Below are positions 8,174 through 16,302 of a stretch of 41,133 nt of DNA, piece after piece (within the stretch, counting starts at the first letter, position 1; each line of letters starts with the position of its first letter). The notes below the pieces were generated by a model that was given only the letters and a program-made list of their open reading frames with translations, did not search any database and was not told the origin of the DNA. Both the position numbers and the translations under genes were made by a program. This DNA comes from Oceanospirillum sp964342385 (GTDB lineage: Bacteria > Pseudomonadota > Gammaproteobacteria > Pseudomonadales > Halomonadaceae): NCBI GenBank assembly GCA_964342385.1, contig CAYFGP010000041.1, positions 1 to 41,133 on the forward strand, given 5' to 3'.

Positions 8174-9475
8174 ATGAAGTTGAATCGAGGTTTATATAAC
8201 ACGTTACTGACGTTGTTCTCCCCCTATTTTTTATGGAAGGTCAGTAAGGAAACAACCGAACAAAACTCTTTTTCCGAGCGTCTCGGTTATACCCCAAATC
8301 TTCCGATCAAACCTGTGATCTGGTTGCATGCAGCTTCTGTCGGTGAGGTGATTGCGGCAACGCCTCTGATTCGTAAGTTACAGGAAAAGTATGAAGACCA
8401 CCTGTTACTGGTAACGACGATGACGGCAACAGGAGCTCGTCAGGCTCGTAAGGCGCTGCAAGGCAAGGGTACCCACCTCTTGTTACCTCTGGATCTGCCT
8501 TGGGTTGCTTCCCGCTTTCTGGACAGAATTAAGCCAGAAGTGGTGATTTTTATGGAAACCGAGCTGTGGCCTAATCTGATTCATGGTTGTCACCAGCGCG
8601 AAATCCCTTTTGTTATCGCCAATGGACGCCTGTCAGAGAAGTCTCTGCGCAGTTATCGCAAGATGAGTAAGGTGACTCAGGAAGTACTGAAAGATGTGGC
8701 GGCAGTTGCAGCCAAGTCTGATCAGGACGCCCATGCTTTTGTTGAATTGGGTGCGCCGGCGGATAAAGTGATTGTCACAGGCAGCATCAAATTTGATGTG
8801 GTGCCTGAGCTAGGTTTGCACAGCAAAGCAGACTATTTTCGGGAAGAGAGCTTTGCTACACGCCCCGTTTGGGTGGCCGGCAGTACTCATCCCGGTGAAG
8901 ACGAGCGTTTACTGGCCGCCCATAAAGAGGTTTTGGAGCAGGTGCCCGATGCGGTTTTGATTCTGGTACCGCGCCATCCTCAACGCTTTGATGCCGTTGC
9001 GCAATTGTTAGAAGATCAGGATTGGGAATTTGTGCGTCGTTCCAGTAATGATGAGTTTGGCGAAGAACACAGTGTTTACCTGGCAGATACCATGGGTGAA
9101 CTCATGCTGATGTATGCGGCCTCTGATGTGGCTTTTGTCGCGGGCAGTATCAAACCCATTGGTGGTCATAACCTACTGGAACCGGCATGCTTGAAAAAGC
9201 CTGTATTATCAGGTGGTTATCTGTTTAATTTTAATGATATCGCGGAGATGTTCGATCAGAACAACGCCTTGTCCCGGTGCACAGAGGTGAATGAAATTTC
9301 TACCAAAGTCATCGAGCTGCTACAAGATCCCGAATATTGTAAAGAGATGGGACAGAAAGCCTATCAGGTGGTTGAGAAGAACCGCGGGGCGCTGGAACGT
9401 CAGTTCCGCTTGATTGAGCAAAGCTTACAGGAATCCAAGCAGGCGAAAGATGAGCAAACTGCCGGCGAGCACTAA
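8174..9475 (+). CDS. waaA: 3-deoxy-D-manno-octulosonic acid transferase
   Basis: WaaA (KdtA) transfers Kdo from CMP-Kdo to lipid IVA at the inner membrane; with a Kdo kinase nearby the enzyme may be monofunctional, which the sequence alone cannot settle. The protein has 433 residues from MKLNRGLYNTLL, with a hydrophobic N-terminal anchor (about residues 8-21) and the family motif LHAASVGEV containing catalytic-base candidate Glu58. Further signatures are METELWPN and GSIKPIGGHNLLEP. I chose ATG 8174, with GAG six bases upstream; an ATG at 8168 would add two residues. The longer open frame to 8081 overlaps the preceding gene and is not family-like. The last 26 bases overlap the lpxL-type gene. 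Confidence 0.95.
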   Translation: MKLNRGLYNTLLTLFSPYFLWKVSKETTEQNSFSERLGYTPNLPIKPVIWLHAASVGEVIAATPLIRKLQEKYEDHLLLVTTMTATGARQARKALQGKGTHLLLPLDLPWVASRFLDRIKPEVVIFMETELWPNLIHGCHQREIPFVIANGRLSEKSLRSYRKMSKVTQEVLKDVAAVAAKSDQDAHAFVELGAPADKVIVTGSIKFDVVPELGLHSKADYFREESFATRPVWVAGSTHPGEDERLLAAHKEVLEQVPDAVLILVPRHPQRFDAVAQLLEDQDWEFVRRSSNDEFGEEHSVYLADTMGELMLMYAASDVAFVAGSIKPIGGHNLLEPACLKKPVLSGGYLFNFNDIAEMFDQNNALSRCTEVNEISTKVIELLQDPEYCKEMGQKAYQVVEKNRGALERQFRLIEQSLQESKQAKDEQTAGEH

Positions 9476-10373
9476 ATTTAAAAACTGGGCCATTGTACGT
9501 CTGTTGACGTTTTGCAGTCGTCAACCCTTGCCAAGATTGCATCGTTGGGGACGTTGGTTAGGTTGGGCGATCTATAAAAGTAACGGCCGTAATGTGGCTG
9601 TGACACGGACCAATATTGGCCTGTGTTACCCCCAGTTATCGGCTGAACAGCAGGAGCAACGCGTCAAAGAGAGTATCTACCAGACGGCAACAATGGCTTT
9701 AGAGTTGGGCTGGAGCTGGATGATTCCCTTTGAAGACTTAATCGCGTCCACCCGTCAGATACACGGTCAGGAGCACTTGGAAAGTGCCAAGGCAGAGGGT
9801 AAGGGAGTGATTATCCTGGGCCCCCATCTGGGTAACTGGGAAGTGTTTGGCCTGTTTTTAAGTCATCACTATGAGATGACGGCGATGTATGCGGTACCTA
9901 AACTGGAGGTGATGGATAGGATTATCACCGATGGCCGTAGCCGCTCCGGTATGTTGATGGTGCCCGCTAATATGAAAGGGGTGGCTAAGCTGCTAAAACA
10001 GCTACAGAAAGGAGAGCTGGTCGGAAATCTGCCAGATCAGGAACCTGATGATCCATCCGGTGGTGTCTTCGCGCCTTTTATGGGGATTGATGCTTTCTCA
10101 CCTAAGCTGGTAACACGTTTGATCAGTAAAACCGGTGCCAGAGTTGTGGCTGGTTTTGCTCGCCGTCTACCTGATGGGCAAGGTTTTGATATCCACTTTA
10201 TTCCTGCTGATGAAGCGGTTTATGACAGTGATGATGTGACCGCAATTGCCGGTGTGAACCGCATGGTGGAGACTTTGACTGAAATCGCACCAGAGCAGTA
10301 CCAGTGGGAATATAAGCGCTTTAAGCGCCGTCCTGAGGGGCAACCTAAGATCTATAAAAGAGGCGGTGGCTAG
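9450..10373 (+). CDS. LpxL/LpxM (HtrB)-family late lipid A acyltransferase
   Basis: A 307-residue acyltransferase adding a secondary acyl chain from acyl-ACP to Kdo-lipid A at the inner membrane. The catalytic HX4E box is GPHLGNWEVFG with His126 and Glu131. The start at 9450 (MSKLPASTKFKNW) is preceded by AGGCGA and lies inside the end of waaA, so the two are probably translationally coupled. No long N-terminal transmembrane segment stands out, only a hydrophobic stretch at about residues 13-22. Which acyl position and chain it uses cannot be read from the sequence. Gene order (glyQ side, before trkA) recalls the HtrB homologue near the Pseudomonas origin. A strong hairpin terminator follows about 70 bp after the stop. 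Confidence 0.93.
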   Translation: MSKLPASTKFKNWAIVRLLTFCSRQPLPRLHRWGRWLGWAIYKSNGRNVAVTRTNIGLCYPQLSAEQQEQRVKESIYQTATMALELGWSWMIPFEDLIASTRQIHGQEHLESAKAEGKGVIILGPHLGNWEVFGLFLSHHYEMTAMYAVPKLEVMDRIITDGRSRSGMLMVPANMKGVAKLLKQLQKGELVGNLPDQEPDDPSGGVFAPFMGIDAFSPKLVTRLISKTGARVVAGFARRLPDGQGFDIHFIPADEAVYDSDDVTAIAGVNRMVETLTEIAPEQYQWEYKRFKRRPEGQPKIYKRGGG

Positions 10374-10440
10374 TCTGTTTTGGATATCTTGCCCGCTATT
10401 GCGTGTGGATAGATCAGTGTCTTAAAAGCCAATGCACAAA

Positions 10441-10475
10441 ATAAAACGGGGAAAGATCATCTTTCCCCGTTTTAT
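10441..10475. terminator. Bidirectional terminator between the lpxL-type gene and the GGDEF gene
   Basis: A perfect 15-bp inverted repeat (10441-10455 / 10461-10475) has a 5-base ATCAT loop; the stem contains CGGGGAAAG and ends in ATAAAA / TTTTAT. It serves the convergent genes on both sides. Confidence 0.88.
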
Positions 10476-10490
10476 TTGGTATGCACACGC

Positions 10491-11540
10491 TTATTGTTCA
10501 TTAACCCGGCTGGGATACTGCTCATGGTGCAGCATATAGCAGCAGTTACGGCCATTATTTTTGGCCCGGTACAAGGCGTCATCCGCCACCTGAATCACAT
10601 CATCCAGCGTCAGATCGGCGTTAAGATTGGATTGAGCAATACCTGCTGAGATTGTAATCGCAGATAGCTTTTCATTGGTGCGACGGTTGATCCAACGCAC
10701 ATTGCCAATGGCACGACGTATTTTCTCTGCCACCTGATGAGCGCCATGCAGGTCGGTATCCGGCAGAACCACAATAAACTCCTCGCCACCAAAACGCACT
10801 GCTAAATCAGTACCACGGATATGTTTGGTGATCACCGAGCCGGTGTTACTCAGCACCCGGTCACCAAAGGGATGGCCATAGGTATCGTTAATCGATTTAA
10901 ATTTATCCAGATCAAAAACGATCACCGAATACAGGCTTTCTTCCAACGGGACGCCCGATTCTTTGGCATGCTCTTCCAGCTTGGTGCGTAGGCCCGCCCG
11001 ATTCAGCAGGCCGGTTAAATCGTCAAACATGGCGGCTTGAGCGACCTGATGTAACTGTTGCTGGAGCTGTTCTGATTCCTGCTCCGCTTTTTGCAGGCGC
11101 ATGGACAGCTTTTCCTGCGAGTTACGCATCGAGTCGGTGGATTTCTTCAGCAGCCCGACCAGCATCTGAATATTGGATTCCTGTTGGGTATCATCCAATT
11201 TTGTTGAAGCCGCATTCAGTGTCTTGATATAGGAGACATTATCCAGGTGGGATTTCTCGACTACTGAATAGACTTCCGTGAGCAGATCCTGCAGAGCGGG
11301 ATAGATTGTCTCGCTGTTGTAGTCCGGCTGTTGAATAAACTCACTGAAGATCTGTTGAGTGAAGGTTTCGTTCAACTTACCATGCTTTTGCAGATGGTGA
11401 TTGATCGCTGAGCTTAGTTTTGGTGAGTGTTTCTGCAGATGAGCAAAAGCTACCGCATAATTGGTCGGAGTCGGCGACAGATTATTCTCTGTCAGAAAGT
11501 GTTCAATTTTTCTGTAAATAGCGTGTGTTTGCTCAGACAT
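10491..11540 (-). CDS. GGDEF-domain diguanylate cyclase
   Basis: A 349-residue cytoplasmic protein that makes cyclic di-GMP from two GTP. The C-terminal half (about 170-340) is a complete GGDEF domain: DDLTGLLNR entry, FDLDKFKSIND metal site, GGEEF active loop at 251-255. An RxxD inhibitory site (RGTD) is five residues before it, so product inhibition is expected. The N-terminal half has no membrane segment. It contains a TPTNYAVAFAHLQ-like helical region seen in other soluble cyclases and a coiled coil (about 125-170), probably for dimerisation. The ATG at 11540 has no clear Shine-Dalgarno. The nearest good -10 lies about 225 bp upstream, implying a long leader. Confidence 0.93.
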   Translation of the reverse strand: MSEQTHAIYRKIEHFLTENNLSPTPTNYAVAFAHLQKHSPKLSSAINHHLQKHGKLNETFTQQIFSEFIQQPDYNSETIYPALQDLLTEVYSVVEKSHLDNVSYIKTLNAASTKLDDTQQESNIQMLVGLLKKSTDSMRNSQEKLSMRLQKAEQESEQLQQQLHQVAQAAMFDDLTGLLNRAGLRTKLEEHAKESGVPLEESLYSVIVFDLDKFKSINDTYGHPFGDRVLSNTGSVITKHIRGTDLAVRFGGEEFIVVLPDTDLHGAHQVAEKIRRAIGNVRWINRRTNEKLSAITISAGIAQSNLNADLTLDDVIQVADDALYRAKNNGRNCCYMLHHEQYPSRVNEQ

Positions 11541-11766
11541 ACGAATCAGTTCGGATTATTCAGCTCGTTTATTCGGCGTAATTATTATCGTGTGCTGTGG
11601 GTCTACAGGTGCATCCATCCCTGTATTATTGTCCTGGCCAGCAGATATCACTCCTAACAAAAAGCATTTCGATATACCCTGCCTATGGCCGATAGATACG
11701 GCGAACTGTTTGGCGGAAAACTTTTGTTTAGGGGTTGAGTGGCAAATAACCCAAGTGCTTATTGGC

Positions 11767-11772
11767 ATTATA
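11767..11772 (-). promoter_or_regulatory. Candidate -10 element for the diguanylate cyclase gene
   Basis: A perfect TATAAT on the minus strand would start transcription near 11760, leaving about 220 nt of untranslated leader before the ATG at 11540. The -35 is weak, so an activator may be needed; the palindromes at 11844-11874 lie about 75-105 bp upstream. Confidence 0.35.
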
Positions 11773-11963
11773 GAGGAGCATACCTAAGTCGCCACCCGAG
11801 GGCTATTATGCGAAGGGTAGGAAAGTTAGCCAAGTACTATTTTAACAATTTGTTACTTTTACAATGCTGTAAAAAATACACTGCTTAACCGATTGAAAAA
11901 ACAGATGATTCAGGGTTTGGGTTATGCTCTCTGGGCTTATGGTCAGGCGGGATAGTCGAGATA

Positions 11964-11993
11964 AAAAAAGGAGCAAAGATTTGCTCCTTTTTT
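11964..11993 (-). terminator. Terminator downstream of trkH
   Basis: The stem GGAGCAA (11970-11976) / TTGCTCC (11981-11987) has an AGAT loop. It is extended by a left A-run and right T-run, giving a 13-bp paired structure. The A-run supplies the U-tail for leftward transcripts leaving trkH. Confidence 0.85.
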
Positions 11994-12030
11994 GTGTGAA
12001 CGCTCAGCCAGTGGTGATACCTGGCTGTGT

Positions 12031-13479
12031 TTATCGGCGCCAGAACATTGGGGTAAACAATACCAGTAGGGTAAAGATTTCCAGACGGCCCAACAGCATG
12101 GCGATAATCAAAATCCACTTGGCCACATCCGGGATATTCCCGTAGTGGGAGGCCACTTCTCCCAAGCCAGGGCCCAGGTTATTGAGTGCAGAACCTACCG
12201 CCGACCAGGCAGTAACCTGATCCAGGCCGGTAGCCAGCAGGCCAATCAGCATCACGACAAACAGCATCAGGTAAACAGAGAAGAAGCCCCATACGGCTTC
12301 AATCACTCGATCGGGAACACTGCGACCACCCAGCTTCACAGGGATAATCGCGCTGGGGTGTACCAGGCGTTTAATCTCACGAATACCCTGCTTCAGGATC
12401 AACAGAATACGTACTACCTTCATACCACCACCAGTCGAACCGGCACAGCCGCCAACAAAGGCCGCCAGGAACAGGGTAAAGGGCAGTACACTAGGCCATT
12501 GGGAAAAGTCTGCGACACCAAAACCTGTGGTGGTAGCCACTGAAACCACTTCAAATAGACCATGACGTGCCGCTTCACTGGTGGAGTAGGTTTCTGTCGC
12601 CCACAAGACGCCTATAGTACTTAAGCTGGTCACGGCTAAAAGGAAGAAGAAAAAGCGAAACTCAGGGTCGGTGAGATAATGCCTTAATGACCTTTCTCGC
12701 CAGGCGATAAAGTGTAGGGAGAAGTTCACCGCTGAGATCAGCATAAAGACAATACAGATGCCTTCAATCACTGCACTATCAAAGTAACCCATGCTGGCAT
12801 CGTGGGTGGAGAAACCACCAATGGCGACGGTGGCAAAGCTGTGGCCGATGGCATCAAACCATGTCATGCCGGCTAACCAATAGGCCAGGGCACAGGTTAC
12901 AGTTAGACTCAGGTAGATATACCACAGCGCTTTGGCGGTCTCGGTAATCCGTGGTGTCAGCTTATTATCTTTTACCGGTCCCGGAGTTTCGGCACGATAG
13001 AGCTGCATACCACCAATGCCGAGCATCGGCAAAATGGCCACCGCTAAGACAATGATACCCATACCGCCCAGCCACTGGAGTAGCTGCCGGTAGAAGAGTA
13101 CGGATTCCGGCAGGAAATCCAGTCCGGTGATCACAGTAGCACCTGTGGTACTTAGACCGGAGACCGACTCAAATACTGCATCGGTAAAACTCAGTCCTGG
13201 ATGTTCGGCCAGATACAGGGGCACCGCTCCGAAGAGGCCCAGTACGGTCCAGAACAGTACCACTACCAGGAAACCATCTCGGGTTCTCAGCTCCTTACGC
13301 ACGTTACGTACGGGAAGCCAGGCAAAAAAGCCGGTGAAAAAGGTAATGGCCATACCGCTGACAAAAGCGTTATGAGCGCCATCCTTGTAGAGCGCTGAAA
13401 TGAGCATGGAGGGCATCATGGTGATACTGAACAGCATCAGTAGAATACCCAGAATCCTCATCGTCGTGACTATATTCAT
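12031..13479 (-). CDS. trkH: TrkH-family potassium uptake protein
   Basis: A 482-residue inner-membrane K+ translocation subunit of the Trk system. The protein is hydrophobic throughout and has the four-repeat MPM architecture of TrkH/KtrB. The pore loops are visible as LSTTGATVITG, VAIGGFSTHD, ATTTGFGVADF and ALNNLGPGLG, each contributing a selectivity-filter Gly. Other family landmarks are GGMGIIVLAVAILPMLGIGGMQ and GGCAGSTGGGMKV. The ATG at 13479 fits the family N-terminus (MNIVTTMRILG); an in-frame ATG six codons later is possible and neither has a good Shine-Dalgarno. It lies 24 bp downstream of trkA and is probably cotranscribed with it. A terminator follows. The Halomonas-type name TrkI could equally apply. 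Confidence 0.95.
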   Translation of the reverse strand: MNIVTTMRILGILLMLFSITMMPSMLISALYKDGAHNAFVSGMAITFFTGFFAWLPVRNVRKELRTRDGFLVVVLFWTVLGLFGAVPLYLAEHPGLSFTDAVFESVSGLSTTGATVITGLDFLPESVLFYRQLLQWLGGMGIIVLAVAILPMLGIGGMQLYRAETPGPVKDNKLTPRITETAKALWYIYLSLTVTCALAYWLAGMTWFDAIGHSFATVAIGGFSTHDASMGYFDSAVIEGICIVFMLISAVNFSLHFIAWRERSLRHYLTDPEFRFFFFLLAVTSLSTIGVLWATETYSTSEAARHGLFEVVSVATTTGFGVADFSQWPSVLPFTLFLAAFVGGCAGSTGGGMKVVRILLILKQGIREIKRLVHPSAIIPVKLGGRSVPDRVIEAVWGFFSVYLMLFVVMLIGLLATGLDQVTAWSAVGSALNNLGPGLGEVASHYGNIPDVAKWILIIAMLLGRLEIFTLLVLFTPMFWRR

Positions 13480-13503
13480 ATCGGTTTGATTCTGAATTCA
13501 GGG

Positions 13504-14877
13504 TTAGAAGAAGGTCAGACCCACCTGGAACAGGCGCTCCACTTCACGAATCTTGCGTTTATCCACCAGGAACATGATAACGTGATCGTCTTGCTGCACG
13601 ACGACATCATCGTGGGCGATGATCACCTCGCCATTACGTACGATGGCACCAATGGTGGTACCGTCTGGCAGATCAATCTCTTCAATGGCTTTCCCTACCA
13701 CCTTGGAGCTGCGTTCATCTCCGTGGGCAATGGCCTCAATGGCTTCTGCCGCACCGCGACGTAGGGAGTGTACGTTAACGATATCGCCGCGACGGACGTG
13801 GGTGAGCAGGCTACCGATGGTGGCCATCTGCGGGGAAACCGCAATATCGATCTCACCACCCTGCACCAGATCCACATAAGCGGCGTTATTGATCAGGGTA
13901 AGCACTTTGCTGGCACCCAGACGTTTGGCCAGCATGGAGGACATGATGTTCACTTCATCATCGTTGGTCAGGGCACAGAAGATATCCACCTCGTCGATAT
14001 TTTCTTCTACCAACAGGTCTTTATTGGTGGCGCTGCCGTGTAGCACGATGGTGCGGTCCAGCTTCTCTGACAGCTCCTGACAGCGAGGCAGGCCGTATTC
14101 GATGATCTTGACCTGATACTCGTGTTCCAGGGCTTCTGCCAGGCGTTCACCGATATTACCGCCACCGGCGATCATAATGCGTTTGTATTGATGATCGACC
14201 TTACGCAGCTCGCTCATCACCGCCTTAATATTGTGGCGGGCAGCGATAAAGAACACCTCATCATCCGCTTCGATCACCGTATCCCCTTGCGGAATAATTG
14301 GGCGATTACGGCGGTAGATTGCAGCGACTCGGGTATCGACATTGGGCATATGCTGGCGCAGATAACCCAGTTCCTGTCCCACTAGCGGACCGCCGTAATA
14401 AGCACGTACTGCCACCAGCTGAGCGGCACCTCCGGCAAAATCCATCACCTGAAGTGCACCTGGGTATTGAATCAGACGTTTAACGTGATTGGTCACCACC
14501 TGTTCCGGGCTGATAATCACATCAATAGGAATGGCTTCGGCACCAAACAGACCTTTACGGCCTGAGTAAGCGTTGGAACGGACACGGGCGATCTTAGTTG
14601 GGGTGCGGAACATGGTGAAGGCGATCTGACAGGCGATCATATTGACTTCATCACTGTTGGTGACGGCGATCAACATATCGCAATCTTCGCCACCGGCCTG
14701 TCTTAATACATTAGGGTAGGAGCCCTTTCCCTGTACCGTTCGGATATCAAAACGGTTTTGGAGTTCCCTTAACCGAGCACCATTGGTATCAACGACGGTA
14801 ATGTCGTTCTCTTCAATGGCCAGATTCTCGGCCAGAGTGCCGCCTACCTGGCCAGCACCCAGAATAATAATTTTCAT
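13504..14877 (-). CDS. trkA: Trk system potassium transporter regulatory subunit TrkA
   Basis: A 457-residue peripheral protein on the cytoplasmic face of TrkH that gates K+ uptake in response to bound NAD(H)/nucleotide. It has two tandem RCK modules. The first starts at residue 1 with a Rossmann GAGQVGGTLAENL and acidic VVDTN. The second starts near residue 235 with IAGGGNIGERLAEAL and IIEYG. Each is followed by a TrkA-C domain, the last ending at the C-terminus (VIMFLVDKRKIREVERLF). The length equals the usual double-module form. The start at 14877 (MKIIILGAGQVGG) is typical. trkH lies immediately downstream and rsmB 99 bp upstream on the same strand, so a longer unit from def is possible. 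Confidence 0.97.
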   Translation of the reverse strand: MKIIILGAGQVGGTLAENLAIEENDITVVDTNGARLRELQNRFDIRTVQGKGSYPNVLRQAGGEDCDMLIAVTNSDEVNMIACQIAFTMFRTPTKIARVRSNAYSGRKGLFGAEAIPIDVIISPEQVVTNHVKRLIQYPGALQVMDFAGGAAQLVAVRAYYGGPLVGQELGYLRQHMPNVDTRVAAIYRRNRPIIPQGDTVIEADDEVFFIAARHNIKAVMSELRKVDHQYKRIMIAGGGNIGERLAEALEHEYQVKIIEYGLPRCQELSEKLDRTIVLHGSATNKDLLVEENIDEVDIFCALTNDDEVNIMSSMLAKRLGASKVLTLINNAAYVDLVQGGEIDIAVSPQMATIGSLLTHVRRGDIVNVHSLRRGAAEAIEAIAHGDERSSKVVGKAIEEIDLPDGTTIGAIVRNGEVIIAHDDVVVQQDDHVIMFLVDKRKIREVERLFQVGLTFF

Positions 14878-14976
14878 CGCTTACTCTCAGTCCGCTGCAT
14901 TATCGCGTTACTCAGGCTGTTGTGTGCAACTCTTCGGAGCTATACCGCAGTTGGGGGATGACTATTCCCCAGATAC

Positions 14977-16287
14977 TTAGCTGTTTTCAGCTTTCTGCAA
15001 CACGGCATAGAAGAAACCATCGTGACCCTCGGGTTGTGGCAATAACTGCTGGCCAAAACTGGTATCCAACCCATAAGGGGCGTCTACAGGGCCAATCAGA
15101 CGTGCGTCTGATTGTGTCAGGAAGGTTTCAATATTCCTTGCATTTTCCATGGCTAAAACCGAGCAGGTAGCATAAACCAAGATTCCACCGGGTTTAAGTG
15201 TTTTCCATAGCAGTTGCAGCATGGATTGCTGTAGCTCAGCCAAAGCTGGGATATCGGTTTTACGGCGCAGCCATTTGATATCTGGGTGACGACGAATGAC
15301 ACCGGTAGCTGAGCAAGGGGCATCCAGTAGAATGCGATCAAACTGCTGACCATCCCACCAGTTATCCAGTTGTGTGATATCGGAGCAGTGCAGCTCGGCG
15401 CTGAGTTGCAGACGTTGGAAGTTCTCTTCCACCCGTTTCAGGCGATTGGCTTCACTGTCGACGGCAACAACCGATAGGCTGGGTTCGCGCTCCAGCATAT
15501 GCGCGGTTTTACCCCCCGGTGCAGCACAGGCATCCAGTACCCGTTGACCCGGCTGAAGTTGCAGCAGATCCGCCGCTAACTGAGCGGCTTCGTCCTGCAC
15601 ACTGATCATGCCTTGGTCAAAACCTGGCAGGCGAGTGACGTCGGTGGCTTTTTCCAGACGAATAGCATCAGGGGCAAAGTCACAGGCTACGGCGGCGATC
15701 TCTGCCTCAGCCAGTTTTGCCAGATAATCATCACGACGGCTCTGGCTGTGATTCACCCGCAGGATCATCGGCGGATGCTGGTTATTGGCGTCTACCGCCG
15801 CTGGCCACTGTTCTGGCCAATCCTGCTGCAGTTGTTGCAGTAGCCAGTTAGGGTGAGCCAGACGAGCGGCATCGGAGCGTTGCAGTTGCGCGATCAGCTC
15901 CTCCTCTTCCCGTTGGAAACGACGCAGACAACCGTTAAGCAGCCCTTTGGCCCAATCCTTTTTCAGCAGTTTCGCGCCCGCCACCGTTTCATTGATTGCC
16001 GCATGAGCGGGAATACGGGTATAGATCAGCTGGTACAGTCCCAGTAACAGCAGCAGATCGACATCTCTGTCCTTGGCCTTAAAGGGTTTGCTGACCAGTT
16101 GATTACGAATACCTTCCAAACGGGTCAACCAGCGCAGGGTGCCAAAACACAGCTCCTGCAGTAAACCACGATCTTTTTCTGCCACCTGTTCCTGTTGAAA
16201 GGGCAGGGTACCGGACAGGGATTCCTGCTGTTTGACCACAGGTAGCAGGGCTTTTACTGCGGCGACTCGCACATTGGGACGTGCCAT
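14977..16287 (-). CDS. rsmB: 16S rRNA (cytosine(967)-C(5))-methyltransferase
   Basis: RsmB (Sun/Fmu) methylates C967 of 16S rRNA using S-adenosylmethionine. The 436-residue protein has an N-terminal NusB-like RNA-binding domain (about 1-140) and a Rossmann methyltransferase domain. The SAM loop is LDACAAPGGKT (251-261). The two m5C-methyltransferase cysteines are Cys325 in DAPCSATG and Cys375 in YATCSVLA. Cys375 is the nucleophile and Cys325 the release residue in the characterised E. coli enzyme, with the same numbering. The ribosome site AGGAG overlaps the TAG stop of fmt, 11 bases before the ATG, so translation is probably coupled to fmt. The def-fmt-rsmB order is classical. Confidence 0.97.
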   Translation of the reverse strand: MARPNVRVAAVKALLPVVKQQESLSGTLPFQQEQVAEKDRGLLQELCFGTLRWLTRLEGIRNQLVSKPFKAKDRDVDLLLLLGLYQLIYTRIPAHAAINETVAGAKLLKKDWAKGLLNGCLRRFQREEEELIAQLQRSDAARLAHPNWLLQQLQQDWPEQWPAAVDANNQHPPMILRVNHSQSRRDDYLAKLAEAEIAAVACDFAPDAIRLEKATDVTRLPGFDQGMISVQDEAAQLAADLLQLQPGQRVLDACAAPGGKTAHMLEREPSLSVVAVDSEANRLKRVEENFQRLQLSAELHCSDITQLDNWWDGQQFDRILLDAPCSATGVIRRHPDIKWLRRKTDIPALAELQQSMLQLLWKTLKPGGILVYATCSVLAMENARNIETFLTQSDARLIGPVDAPYGLDTSFGQQLLPQPEGHDGFFYAVLQKAENS

Positions 16288-16302
16288 ATTTGCTGTATGC
16301 TC

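Larger units (their letters stand above)
11541..12030. other. Intergenic region between the diguanylate cyclase gene and trkH
   Basis: This 490-bp gap holds the trkH terminator (11964-11993) and the upstream region of the cyclase gene. On the minus strand there is a perfect TATAAT (11767-11772) with a weak -35 (TGGCGA, 16-bp spacer). Further up are two adjacent inverted repeats: AACAA-T-TTGTT (11844-11854) and TTTTACA-ATGC-TGTAAAA (11857-11874). A 70-codon minus-strand frame (11556-11768) ends 15 bp before the cyclase. It overlaps the -10 at its own ATG and has no ribosome site, so I do not call it a gene. Confidence 0.5.

Noticed and set aside
11556..11787. Overlapping 65- and 70-codon open frames on opposite strands before the diguanylate cyclase gene
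   Set aside because: Neither has a ribosome site. The minus-strand ATG overlaps the best -10 element, and neither has a recognisable domain or signal peptide.
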